Origin: Myxococcota bacterium
GTDB lineage: Bacteria > Myxococcota_A > UBA9160 > PR03
Assembly: GCA_030066475.1 (NCBI GenBank)
Contig: JASJBO010000358.1
Span: 1-7,512 of the forward strand
DNA length: 7,512 bases
Direction of reading: 5' to 3'
Shown: in pieces, positions 1 to 5,817 of the stretch
Position numbering within the stretch: the first letter of the stretch is position 1
How the letters are laid out: each line of letters starts with the position of its first letter
Translations under genes and position numbers: made by a program
Notes under the pieces: generated by a model
What the model was told of the DNA's origin: nothing
Seen by the model: only the letters and a program-made list of their open reading frames with translations
The model's database searches: none

Positions 1-124
1 TCTTGGTGGACTTCGCTCGGCTTCGCCTCGCTGCGCGCGCCTTCGGCGCTTGCGGGGTGCCCAAGTAGGGACCGCCGAGCCGGCTACCAAGCCCTTGACG
101 CCCCCCCCAGGCAAGCGAAGTCCA
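1..124. repeat. Non-coding repeat-rich stretch downstream of the regulator
   Basis: No credible gene is seen here. Positions 11-50 read as four imperfect 10-bp units, three beginning CTTCG and one CTGCG. The arm TGGACTTCGCT (7-17) is perfectly inverted as AGCGAAGTCCA (114-124), and the right arm abuts the regulator's stop codon at 125. A shorter inverted pair, CTTGGT (3-8) and ACCAAG (86-91), lies inside. A 5-bp GCGCC/GGCGC hairpin sits at 37-49 but no T-run follows on either strand, so it is not a clear terminator. It could be a small intergenic repeat element or a transcript-end structure; its function is unknown. Confidence 0.45.
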
Positions 125-1714
125 TCAGGCCTGCCGCTCGATGCCCAGCTTGCGCAGGCGCGAGGCCAGCGTGGTGGGCTTCACGCCGAGCAGCTCCGCC
201 GCGCCGCCCGGCCCCGAGACCTTCCAGCGCGCCTGCAGCATGGCGCGGCGCAGGTTCTGGCGCTCGAGCTCGCGCAGCTCGCGCTCGGTGAGCAGCGCGG
301 CGGGCTCGGCATCCGCCTGCGCCGGGGCGGCGCCGCGCCGTCCGGCGGCTTCCGGGTCGATCCGCAGCGGGCCTCCGCGCCAGGTGATGAGCGCGCGCTC
401 GACGGCGTTCTGCAGCTCGCGCACGTTACCGGGCCAGGGGTGGGCCTCGAGCCGCGCGCGGTCGGCCGCCGCGAGGCGCGGCGCCGGGCGCCCCGTCCCC
501 GCCGCGCCGCGCGCCAGGAAGTGCTCCGCGATCGGCACGATGTCCTCGCGGCGCTCGCGCAGCGGCGCCACCGCGATCGGGAACACGTCGAGCCGGTAGT
601 AGAGGTCCTCGCGAAAGCGACCGGCGGCCACCTCCGCGCGCAGGTCGCGGTTGGTGGCGGCGATCACGCGCACGTCCACCGTGCGGGTGCGCTCCTCGCC
701 GACCCGCTCGTAGGTCCCTTCCTGGAGCACGCGCAGCAGCTTGCCCTGCAGCTCGAGCGGGATCTCGCCGATCTCGTCGAGGAAAAGGGTGCCGCCGTGC
801 GCTGCCGCGAAGCGCCCGGCGCGGTCGCGCGTGGCGCCCGTGAAGGCGCCGCGCACGTGGCCGAAGAACTCGCTCTCGTAGAGCTCGCGCGGCACCGCGG
901 CGCAGTTCACCTGGATCAGCGGGCGCTCGGCGCGCGCGCTCTTGCGGTGGATCTCGCGCGCGACGAGCTCCTTGCCCGTGCCCGACTCGCCCTGGATCAG
1001 CACCGTCGCGTCGGTGGGAGCCACCAGCTCGACGCGCTCGAGGACGGCGCGCAGCGGCGCGCTGCTGCCGACGATCCCGGCGGGCGCCTTCGCCTCGTCC
1101 ACCTCCTCGCGCAGGTACTCGTTCTCGAGCGCGAGCCGGTCGCGCAGGCGCTCGATCTCCTCGAAGGCGCGCGAGGTCGCCAGCGCGGAGGCGGCGTGGT
1201 CGGCGATGATGCGCAGCCAGGCGACGGTGTCGGGGCAGAAGCGCGAGCGGGTGAACACGCCCAGCACCCCGAGCACCTCGCCCTGGACGGCGAGCGGCGC
1301 ACCGCCGAAGCCCTGGATGCGCTCGGCTCGCGCCCAGTCGGGGCGCGCGATCCACTGCGCGTCGCTCGCGATCTCCTCGACGCAGAGCGACTCGCCCCGG
1401 GCCACCCGCCCGATCTTGCGTACGCCGACCGGGACGCGCCGGAAGGCGCCGTCGAGCCGCGACCAGTCCGCGTCGGGATCGAGCGGCCGACCGGCGCTCG
1501 CGGCGAGGTGCAGGCACGGCACGTGGCGCGGGCACTCGGCGCGCATCGGGCAGGTGCCGCACTGGTCGCCCGGCGCGAGCGTCCAGATGCGGGCCAGCGC
1601 CACGTCCGGCTGGTTGCAGAGCTCACGGACGATCCGCGCGAGCAGGGCCGCGCGGGTCCGCTCCTCGGCCATGCCGAGCAGCAGGTCGCGCAGCTCGGGG
1701 TAGGACGGCTTCAC
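125..1714 (-). CDS. Sigma-54-dependent activator: GAF sensor, AAA+ ATPase, Fis-type HTH
   Basis: A 529-residue cytoplasmic enhancer-binding protein that would use ATP to open sigma-54 promoters. An N-terminal GAF domain spans about residues 15-185, then a charged coiled linker (180-210), an AAA+ domain (212-440) and a C-terminal Fis-like helix-turn-helix (485-525). Visible motifs are Walker A GESGTGKE (242-249), an exact GAFTGA sigma-54-contact loop (289-294), Walker [11 protein letters not shown] (308-317) and candidate arginine fingers R368 and R374, spaced as in NtrC. The GAF domain has cysteines C52, C55, C61 and C67. There is no receiver domain, so signalling is by ligand or redox rather than phosphorelay. 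The frame stays open to an ATG at 1906, but residues upstream of 1714 are low-complexity and would run through the operator. I chose the GTG at 1714, where homology to GAF activators begins ([12 protein letters not shown]); an ATG at 1672 is the alternative. No strong ribosome site is seen. Divergent to, and likely activator of, the GST operon. Confidence 0.93.
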   Translation of the reverse strand: MKPSYPELRDLLLGMAEERTRAALLARIVRELCNQPDVALARIWTLAPGDQCGTCPMRAECPRHVPCLHLAASAGRPLDPDADWSRLDGAFRRVPVGVRKIGRVARGESLCVEEIASDAQWIARPDWARAERIQGFGGAPLAVQGEVLGVLGVFTRSRFCPDTVAWLRIIADHAASALATSRAFEEIERLRDRLALENEYLREEVDEAKAPAGIVGSSAPLRAVLERVELVAPTDATVLIQGESGTGKELVAREIHRKSARAERPLIQVNCAAVPRELYESEFFGHVRGAFTGATRDRAGRFAAAHGGTLFLDEIGEIPLELQGKLLRVLQEGTYERVGEERTRTVDVRVIAATNRDLRAEVAAGRFREDLYYRLDVFPIAVAPLRERREDIVPIAEHFLARGAAGTGRPAPRLAAADRARLEAHPWPGNVRELQNAVERALITWRGGPLRIDPEAAGRRGAAPAQADAEPAALLTERELRELERQNLRRAMLQARWKVSGPGGAAELLGVKPTTLASRLRKLGIERQA

Positions 1715-1717
1715 GTC

Positions 1718-1778
1718 GACGAGATTACGAAATATCGCGACTGATTCCCGAAAATTCGTGGATTCACGAAATCTCGTC
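1718..1778. promoter_or_regulatory. Enhancer/operator cluster in the divergent region
   Basis: A markedly AT-rich island: 35 of 60 bases at 1721-1780 are A/T, in DNA otherwise near 70-75% G+C. It contains a perfect 6-bp dyad TTCGTG-GATT-CACGAA (1755-1770). It also has three related direct copies: GATTACGAAAT (1723-1733), GATTCCCGAAAAT (1743-1755) and GATTCACGAAAT (1761-1772), starting 20 and 18 bp apart. An outer 8-bp inverted pair, GACGAGAT (1718-1725) and ATCTCGTC (1771-1778), frames the cluster. The dyad centre lies about 86 bp upstream of the -24 element of the GST promoter, a usual place for an enhancer bound by an NtrC-type activator. The cluster also ends 4 bp before the regulator's GTG, so occupancy should affect the regulator's own expression. 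The assignment to this regulator is inferred from position and symmetry. Confidence 0.7.
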
Positions 1779-1828
1779 TTGCCTGGATCTCGGCTCTGCG
1801 TCTCCAACTGATCGATTCTGCATCGAAA

Positions 1829-1840
1829 TCGGGCGCCCGA
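1829..1840. repeat. 12-bp perfect palindrome upstream of the sigma-54 promoter
   Basis: TCGGGCGCCCGA is a complete 12-bp palindrome ending 6 bp before the -24 element. Its half TCGGGCG recurs at 1870-1876 and 1890-1896. It could be a second protein-binding site or simply a product of GC-rich composition. No cognate regulator can be named. Confidence 0.35.
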
Positions 1841-1846
1841 CCCGCC

Positions 1847-1862
1847 TGGCACGGACCTCGCT
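1847..1862 (+). promoter_or_regulatory. Sigma-54 (-24/-12) promoter of the GST/flavoreductase operon
   Basis: TGGCACGGACCTCGCT matches the sigma-54 consensus TGGCACG-N4-TTGCW with a single change (TCGC for TTGC). The invariant GG (1848-1849) and GC (1860-1861) are separated by exactly 10 bases. The predicted transcription start is near 1873, giving a leader of about 48 nt before the GST start codon. A divergent GAFTGA-type activator gene and an upstream dyad support the call. No convincing sigma-70 promoter was seen for this operon. Confidence 0.8.
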
Positions 1863-1881
1863 CCTGAAGTCGGGCGAACGC

Positions 1882-1900
1882 GCGGCGCATCGGGCGCCGC
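1882..1900 (+). other. 7-bp hairpin in the GST operon leader
   Basis: GCGGCGC (1882-1888) pairs perfectly with GCGCCGC (1894-1900) around the 5-nt loop ATCGG. It lies between the predicted start of transcription and the GGAG ribosome site (1908-1911) of the GST gene. It might stabilise the 5' end or modulate translation, but short GC hairpins are common at this base composition. Confidence 0.35.
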
Positions 1901-1920
1901 CACCACCGGAGACCGACACG

Positions 1921-2526
1921 ATGATCCGCCTCTACGACTTCACGCTCTCGGGCAACGCCCACAAGGTCCGCAACCTGCTCTCGCTGCTCGCCGTCGAGCA
2001 CGAGCGCGTGCCCGTCGACCTGCTGGCCGGCGAGCAGCGCACGCCCGAGTTCCAGGCGCTCAACCCCTTCGGCCAGGTGCCGGTGCTGGTGGACGGCGAC
2101 ACGGTGGTGCGCGACTCGAGCGCCATCCTGGTCTACCTGGGCCGCAAGTACGGCGCTGGCGATTGGCTGCCGGTGGACGCGGCCGGCGAGGCGCGCGTGC
2201 AGGAGTGGCTCGCCACGGCGAGCACCGAGGTCGCCGAGGGCCCGGGCCGGGCGCGGCTGATCGAGCTGTTCGGCGCCGAAGGCGACCTCGAGGCCGCGCG
2301 CGAGCGCGCGCACGCGCTGCTCGCGCGCTTCGAGGCGCACCTGGCGGAGCGCCCCTTCCTCGCCACGGGCCGGCCCACGATCGCCGACGTCGCCAACTAC
2401 TCCTACATCGCGCTCGCGCCCGACGGCGGCGTCTCGCTCGACGCCTACCCGAACGTGCGCGCCTGGCTCGAGCGCCTCGAGAAGCAGCCGGGCTTCGAGC
2501 CCGCGCCCCGCCCGGAGGTGGCGTGA
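1921..2526 (+). CDS. Glutathione S-transferase family protein
   Basis: A 201-residue cytosolic protein of usual GST length. The N-terminal thioredoxin-like domain (1-80) starts MIRLYDFTLSGNAHK, with Ser10 in the position where theta/beta-like enzymes carry the catalytic Ser or Cys. It has the cis-proline motif GQVPVL (P54) and the glutathione gamma-glutamyl contact DSS (66-68). The helical C-terminal domain (about 85-195) has the N-capping box T153-I-A-D156. It would conjugate glutathione to, or reduce, an electrophilic substrate; the substrate cannot be read from sequence. The ATG at 1921 is preceded by GGAG at 1908-1911. It is the first gene of a sigma-54 operon, and its stop overlaps the start of the flavoreductase by one base, so the two are almost certainly co-translated and functionally linked. 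Confidence 0.93.
   Translation: MIRLYDFTLSGNAHKVRNLLSLLAVEHERVPVDLLAGEQRTPEFQALNPFGQVPVLVDGDTVVRDSSAILVYLGRKYGAGDWLPVDAAGEARVQEWLATASTEVAEGPGRARLIELFGAEGDLEAARERAHALLARFEAHLAERPFLATGRPTIADVANYSYIALAPDGGVSLDAYPNVRAWLERLEKQPGFEPAPRPEVA
2514..2519 (+). promoter_or_regulatory. Strong ribosome binding site fixing the flavoreductase start
   Basis: GGAGGT lies inside the last codons of the GST gene, 6 nt before the ATG at 2526. It decides the start: the same frame is open back to 2163, but that upstream part is an out-of-frame shadow of the GST gene. The TGATG stop/start overlap indicates translational coupling. Confidence 0.8.
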
Positions 2527-4187
2527 TGTACGACCCCGCCCCGACGCACGCCGATCCGTCGCCGTTCCACGAAGGCGAGCAGCGCATCCAGGCCGCCCTG
2601 GGCGTGCGCGAGGAGATGGAGCCCTGGGGCCGCCAGGTGATCCGCGGGTTCCTGCCCGACGAGCACGCCGCCTTCTACGCCCAGCTCCCGTTCCTGGTGG
2701 CGGCCGCGCGCGACCTGCGCGGCCGCCCCTGGGCCACGCTGCTGGCCGGGACGCCGGGCTTCGTCGCGACGCCCGACGCCGCGACGCTCGCCGTCGGCGC
2801 GAGCCCGGCGCCGGGCGACGCCCTGGCCGACGGGCTCGTGCCCGGCGCCGACCTCGGCGTGCTCGGCATCGAGCTGCACACCCGGCGCCGCAACCGCGTG
2901 AACGGCCGCGTGCGGCGCCACGGCGAGGACGAGCTGCTCGTCGAGGTCGACCAGACCTTCGGCAACTGCCCCCAGCACATCCGCGCGCGGCCCTGGCAGC
3001 CCGCCGAGCCCGCGCCGCAGCCGGCCGCACCGAGTCGCGCGAAGGCGCTGTCCGCCGCCCAGCGGCGCTGGATCGAGCGCGCCGACACCTTCTTCATCGC
3101 GAGCGGCCACCGCGGCGCCGGCGAGAGCGCCGCCTTCGGCATGGACGCCTCGCACCGCGGCGGGCCGCCCGGCTTCGTACGGGTCGACGAGGAGCAGGAG
3201 CTCGTGTTCCCCGACTACGCGGGCAACAACCACTTCAACACGCTCGGCAACCTGGTGCTCGACCCGCGCGCCGGCCTGCTGTTCGTCGACTTCGCGCGCG
3301 GCAGCCTGCTGCAGCTCACGGGCCGCGTCGAGATCGACTGGAGCGAGCCCGATCAGGACCGGTTCCCCGGCGCGCGGCGCCTGGTGCGCTTCCAGGTCGA
3401 GGAGGTCGTCGAGCAGACGCGGGTGCTGCCGCTGCGCTGGACCGAGCCCGACGCCGCGACGCGCGAGCTGCGCGTGGCCGCGAAGATCGCCGAGAGCGAC
3501 GACGTCACCTCGTTCGTGTTCGAGGCGGCCGACGGCGCGGCGCTGCCCGGCTGGAAGCCCGGCCAGCACCTGCCGCTCGAGGTGGGCTTCGGCGGCGGCA
3601 AGCCGGCGCAGGGCCGCACCTACTCGCTCTCGAACGGCCCCGGCAGCCAGAGCTACCGAATCTCGGTCAAGCGCGAGCCGCAGGGACGCGTCTCGCGCCA
3701 CCTGCACGACGCGATCGAGCCGGGCGACGTGCTGCGCGCCAGCGAACCGGCCGGCGACTTCCACCTCGACCTGACTGCGACGCCGGTTGAGCGACCGATC
3801 GTGCTGGTGGGCGCCGGGGTCGGCATCACGCCGCTCGCCTCGATGCTGCACGCGATCGCGGCCGAGCGGCCCGAGCAGCCCGTCGTGCTGGTGCACGGCG
3901 TGCGCGACGGCGCCCACCACCCGCTCGGCGCCGAGCTGCGCGGCGCGGTGGACGCGCTGCCGAACGCACGCCTCCACGTGCGCTACAGCCGGCCGCTCCC
4001 CCAGGACGTGGCGGGCCACGACCACGACGACGCCGGGCGCGTCGACGCGGCGCTGCTCGAGCGGCTCGTATCCCTGGCCGACGCCGAGTTCTACCTGTGC
4101 GGCCCCGCCGCCTTCATGGGCACGCTCCAGGCCGACCTCGAGCGCCGCGGCGTGACCCCCGACCGCATCCACTTCGAGACCTTCTGA
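2526..4187 (+). CDS. PNPOx-like split-barrel / ferredoxin reductase fusion flavoprotein
   Basis: A 553-residue soluble fusion oxidoreductase. The N-terminal half looks like two successive pyridoxamine-phosphate-oxidase-like split barrels: about 45-155, and 180-305 with the hallmark stretch FPDYAGNNHFNTLGNL (228-243). The C-terminal half (about 312-553) is a ferredoxin-NADP reductase module. It has the FAD motif RTYSLSN (364-370), the nucleotide loop GAGVGITP (429-436) and the YLCGP motif (523-527) near the nicotinamide site. Electrons would pass from NAD(P)H through FAD to a flavin-bound substrate in the barrel domain or to a partner; the physiological substrate is unknown. The protein ends at FETF, where relatives as I recall them continue into a plant-type 2Fe-2S domain; no CxxxxCxxC cluster follows. 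It is the second operon gene, coupled to the GST, suggesting joint handling of a reactive compound. General function is confident, substrate is not. Confidence 0.92.
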   Translation: MYDPAPTHADPSPFHEGEQRIQAALGVREEMEPWGRQVIRGFLPDEHAAFYAQLPFLVAAARDLRGRPWATLLAGTPGFVATPDAATLAVGASPAPGDALADGLVPGADLGVLGIELHTRRRNRVNGRVRRHGEDELLVEVDQTFGNCPQHIRARPWQPAEPAPQPAAPSRAKALSAAQRRWIERADTFFIASGHRGAGESAAFGMDASHRGGPPGFVRVDEEQELVFPDYAGNNHFNTLGNLVLDPRAGLLFVDFARGSLLQLTGRVEIDWSEPDQDRFPGARRLVRFQVEEVVEQTRVLPLRWTEPDAATRELRVAAKIAESDDVTSFVFEAADGAALPGWKPGQHLPLEVGFGGGKPAQGRTYSLSNGPGSQSYRISVKREPQGRVSRHLHDAIEPGDVLRASEPAGDFHLDLTATPVERPIVLVGAGVGITPLASMLHAIAAERPEQPVVLVHGVRDGAHHPLGAELRGAVDALPNARLHVRYSRPLPQDVAGHDHDDAGRVDAALLERLVSLADAEFYLCGPAAFMGTLQADLERRGVTPDRIHFETF

Positions 4188-4200
4188 TGGAGACCCTCTC

Positions 4201-4842
4201 TCAGCCGACCTCGTTCCGATCTGCCACGAGGCGCCGCGTGGTCTCGCGGCGACCCACCAGCTCGATCAGCTCTCGCAGCCCGGCGATCGTGCGGTACGTG
4301 TCCCAGTCGTACACCGTCCGCGTGATCCACGTCGCGTTCGGCAAGGTGAAGTGCGCGAAGAAGTCCGCGTAGGTCACGGTCTCGCCGGCGATGTAGGGGT
4401 CGAAGCGGGCGAGCCGGACGAGCGCGGCGAAGCCCTGCTCCAACAGCGCCCGAACCGTTCGCCGCTCTTCGTCCGACACCGGTCGACCCGACAGCTCGCC
4501 GTACAGGCGCCGGGCCGGCAGCTCGATGTACAGCTCGAGGTACTTGATGAGCTCCCGCACCTTCGCCTTCTCGAACGGATCGGCGGGGTAGAACGAGGGG
4601 CCGGCCCCGAGGTCGTCCAGGTAGTCGAGGATGACGCTCGTCTCCGAGAGGAAGCCCCGGTCCGTCTCCAGAGAGGGGACCTTTCCGATCGGGCTCTTGT
4701 CCCGGTAGCTCGGATCCGGCACCAGCCTGCCGTCGTCGCCGAGGGGGACGTGGACCTCTTCGAAGGCGAGCCCCTTCTCCAGGAGGGTGAGCTTGACCGC
4801 GCTGTAGTAGCTGCTCTGAACGAAGCCGTGGAGTCTCAACAC
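4201..4842 (-). CDS. Second glutathione S-transferase family protein
   Basis: A 213-residue GST, clearly of another subfamily than the one at 1921. The thioredoxin-like domain (1-80) starts MLRLHGFVQSSYYSAVK and contains the cis-proline motif GKVPSL (P56) and ETS (67-69) for the glutathione gamma-glutamyl group. The helical domain has the N-capping box T157-Y-A-D160. Catalytic residue candidates are Ser10/Ser11 or the tyrosines beside them. The start is a GTG at 4842, preceded by GGGGGA four bases upstream on the minus strand. It converges on the flavoreductase with only 13 bp between stops and no clear terminator. A hand count gives about 68% G+C for 4201-4800, against about 75% in sampled lines of the upstream operon, so the gene may have a different origin. 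It is not part of the sigma-54 operon, and its own regulation is not visible. Confidence 0.9.
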   Translation of the reverse strand: MLRLHGFVQSSYYSAVKLTLLEKGLAFEEVHVPLGDDGRLVPDPSYRDKSPIGKVPSLETDRGFLSETSVILDYLDDLGAGPSFYPADPFEKAKVRELIKYLELYIELPARRLYGELSGRPVSDEERRTVRALLEQGFAALVRLARFDPYIAGETVTYADFFAHFTLPNATWITRTVYDWDTYRTIAGLRELIELVGRRETTRRLVADRNEVG

Positions 4843-5048
4843 GGCGTCCCCCAGGCCGGCCGAGCGGCTCGAGGTCGTGCGCGGGACCTCCCCGCTTCTG
4901 GAAGCCTCGTCCGATCCGGGGCTCGCGTCAAACCGGCGTGCAGGCGAGGCCCCGCGGGCTCCCGCCCCCTGCAGAGGGACAGCACGGGCCGATCGCTACC
5001 CTCCGGGCTCGGACACATCCACCTCGAGTCCGCCTGAGGGAGTCCGCC
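4843..5048. promoter_or_regulatory. Divergent intergenic region with bulged hairpin (4917-4954)
   Basis: This 206-bp gap separates the GTG starts of the second GST (minus) and the cupin gene (plus), so it should hold both promoters. I found no convincing -35/-10, sigma-54 or ECF-type element. The main structure is CGGGGCTCGC (4917-4926) pairing with GCGAGGCCCCG (4944-4954), 10 bp with one bulged base and a 17-nt loop. CCCT-GCAG-AGGG (4967-4978) is a smaller dyad. Nothing here looks like a further gene. Confidence 0.4.
5036..5042 (+). promoter_or_regulatory. Ribosome binding site deciding the cupin GTG start
   Basis: GAGGGAG lies 6 nt before the GTG at 5049 and settles this start over in-frame positions further upstream. 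GAGTCCGCC occurs twice with a 14-bp period (5026-5034 and 5040-5048), the second copy running into the start codon. Confidence 0.7.
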
Positions 5049-5783
5049 GTGAGCGATCCGAACGCCTCCAGCTCGCGCGGGGCACCTTCCCCGTCCGCTG
5101 ACCCCGACGCCCCGCTGAACGGTGACCTCGCCCGGCGGGTCGCGATCGACACCACGCAGATGGAGTGGACGCCGAGCCCGAGCCCGAGCGTGCTGCGCAA
5201 GCGCCTCCACCGCGTGGGCCCGGCCGAGTCCGGGCAGGTGACCTCGCTGGTCGCCTACCTGCCCGACTCGAAGTTCCCGCCGCACGACCATCCCGAGGGC
5301 GAGGAGATCCTGGTGCTCGACGGCGTCTTCTCGGACGAGTTCGGCGACTGGGGGGCGGGCACCTACCTGCTCAACCCCGAGGGCTTCCGCCACGCGCCGT
5401 TCTCGCGCGAGGGCTGCCTGATCTTCGTGAAGCTGCGCCAGGCGGCCGGCGACCGCGAGCACGTGGCGGTGCGTCACGAAGAGCTCGCGTGGGAACCGAG
5501 CGACCGGTCCGGCGTCGAGCGCAAGGCGCTCCACGTGCAGGACGGCTTCGAGGACACCACCTGGCTCGAGCGCTGGGTTCCCGGCGCCGACCCGGGCGAG
5601 CGCGTGCTCGAGGGCGGCGCCGAGCTGCTCGTGATCGAGGGCACCTGGACCGACGAGCACGGCGAGTACGGAGCGGGCAGCTGGCTGCGGCTGCCGGCCG
5701 GCACTCGCCAGCGCCCACGCAGCGAGGGAGGCTGCACGCTGTACGTGAAGTACGGCGGTCTGCCCGGGCTGCGCGGCGCGTAA
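5049..5783 (+). CDS. Double-cupin protein, ChrR-type metal-binding cupin
   Basis: A 244-residue soluble protein. After a Ser/Pro-rich tail (1-25) it holds two cupin repeats, about 45-140 and 155-240. In the first, H79, H81, E85 and H115 follow PPHDHPEGEE and FRHAPF. Their spacing (+2, +4, +30) equals that of the zinc ligands H141, H143, E147 and H177 of the ChrR cupin domain, as I remember them. The second repeat keeps the fold signature (ELLVIEGTWTDEHGEYGAGSWLRLPAGT) but has no histidines at the ligand positions. ChrR is an anti-sigma factor for a singlet-oxygen response, but the zinc-finger anti-sigma domain is absent here and no ECF sigma factor is in the window. A peroxide- or metal-related cupin enzyme or sensor is therefore more likely than an anti-sigma factor. 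The GTG start is chosen on GAGGGAG at 5036-5042. It stands as a single gene divergent from the second GST. Confidence 0.85.
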   Translation: MSDPNASSSRGAPSPSADPDAPLNGDLARRVAIDTTQMEWTPSPSPSVLRKRLHRVGPAESGQVTSLVAYLPDSKFPPHDHPEGEEILVLDGVFSDEFGDWGAGTYLLNPEGFRHAPFSREGCLIFVKLRQAAGDREHVAVRHEELAWEPSDRSGVERKALHVQDGFEDTTWLERWVPGADPGERVLEGGAELLVIEGTWTDEHGEYGAGSWLRLPAGTRQRPRSEGGCTLYVKYGGLPGLRGA

Positions 5784-5792
5784 CAGGACTGA

Positions 5793-5812
5793 GTCGCGCG
5801 TCGCAGCGCGGC
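5793..5812. terminator. Weak hairpin between convergent genes
   Basis: In the 34-bp gap between the cupin and VWA stop codons, CGCGC (5795-5799) pairs with GCGCG (5806-5810). The stem extends by a T-G wobble and a G-C pair to 5793/5812, with a 6-nt loop. No T-run follows on either strand, so it is at best a partial bidirectional terminator. Confidence 0.2.
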
Positions 5813-5817
5813 CCCGC

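Noticed and set aside
50..1744. Long open frame on the plus strand opposite the sigma-54 activator
   Set aside because: It is an Arg/Ala/Leu-rich translation with no domain features and lies opposite a gene with intact AAA+ and HTH motifs. Such frames are expected at this G+C content.
1779..1846. IHF site between the enhancer and the sigma-54 promoter
   Set aside because: DNA bending here would be expected, but no match to WATCAANNNNTTR could be found on either strand.
2163..2525. N-terminal extension of the flavoreductase frame inside the GST gene
   Set aside because: The translated extension is low-complexity and overlaps the GST out of frame. The GGAGGT site and TGATG overlap place the start at 2526.
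1711..3030. Minus-strand open frame spanning the divergent region and the GST gene
   Set aside because: Mostly poly-Arg/Ala residues, no recognisable domain, and it would cross the operator and promoter.
2445..4172. Long open frame on the minus strand opposite the flavoreductase fusion
   Set aside because: Low-complexity Ala/Arg/Val/Gly composition and no motif. It runs antisense to a well-supported gene with its own ribosome site.
4188..4200. Terminator between the convergent flavoreductase and second GST
   Set aside because: Only a 4-bp GAGA/TCTC stem that overlaps the gene end, with no T-run; not enough for a call.
4188..4372. Remnant of a lost 2Fe-2S domain downstream of the fusion
   Set aside because: The plus-strand frames after the stop contain no CxxxxCxxC pattern, and the DNA is fully accounted for by the second GST.
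4979..5010. Sigma-70 type promoter for the cupin gene around GCTACCCT
   Set aside because: The -10-like sequence is poor and no -35 hexamer lies at a proper distance.
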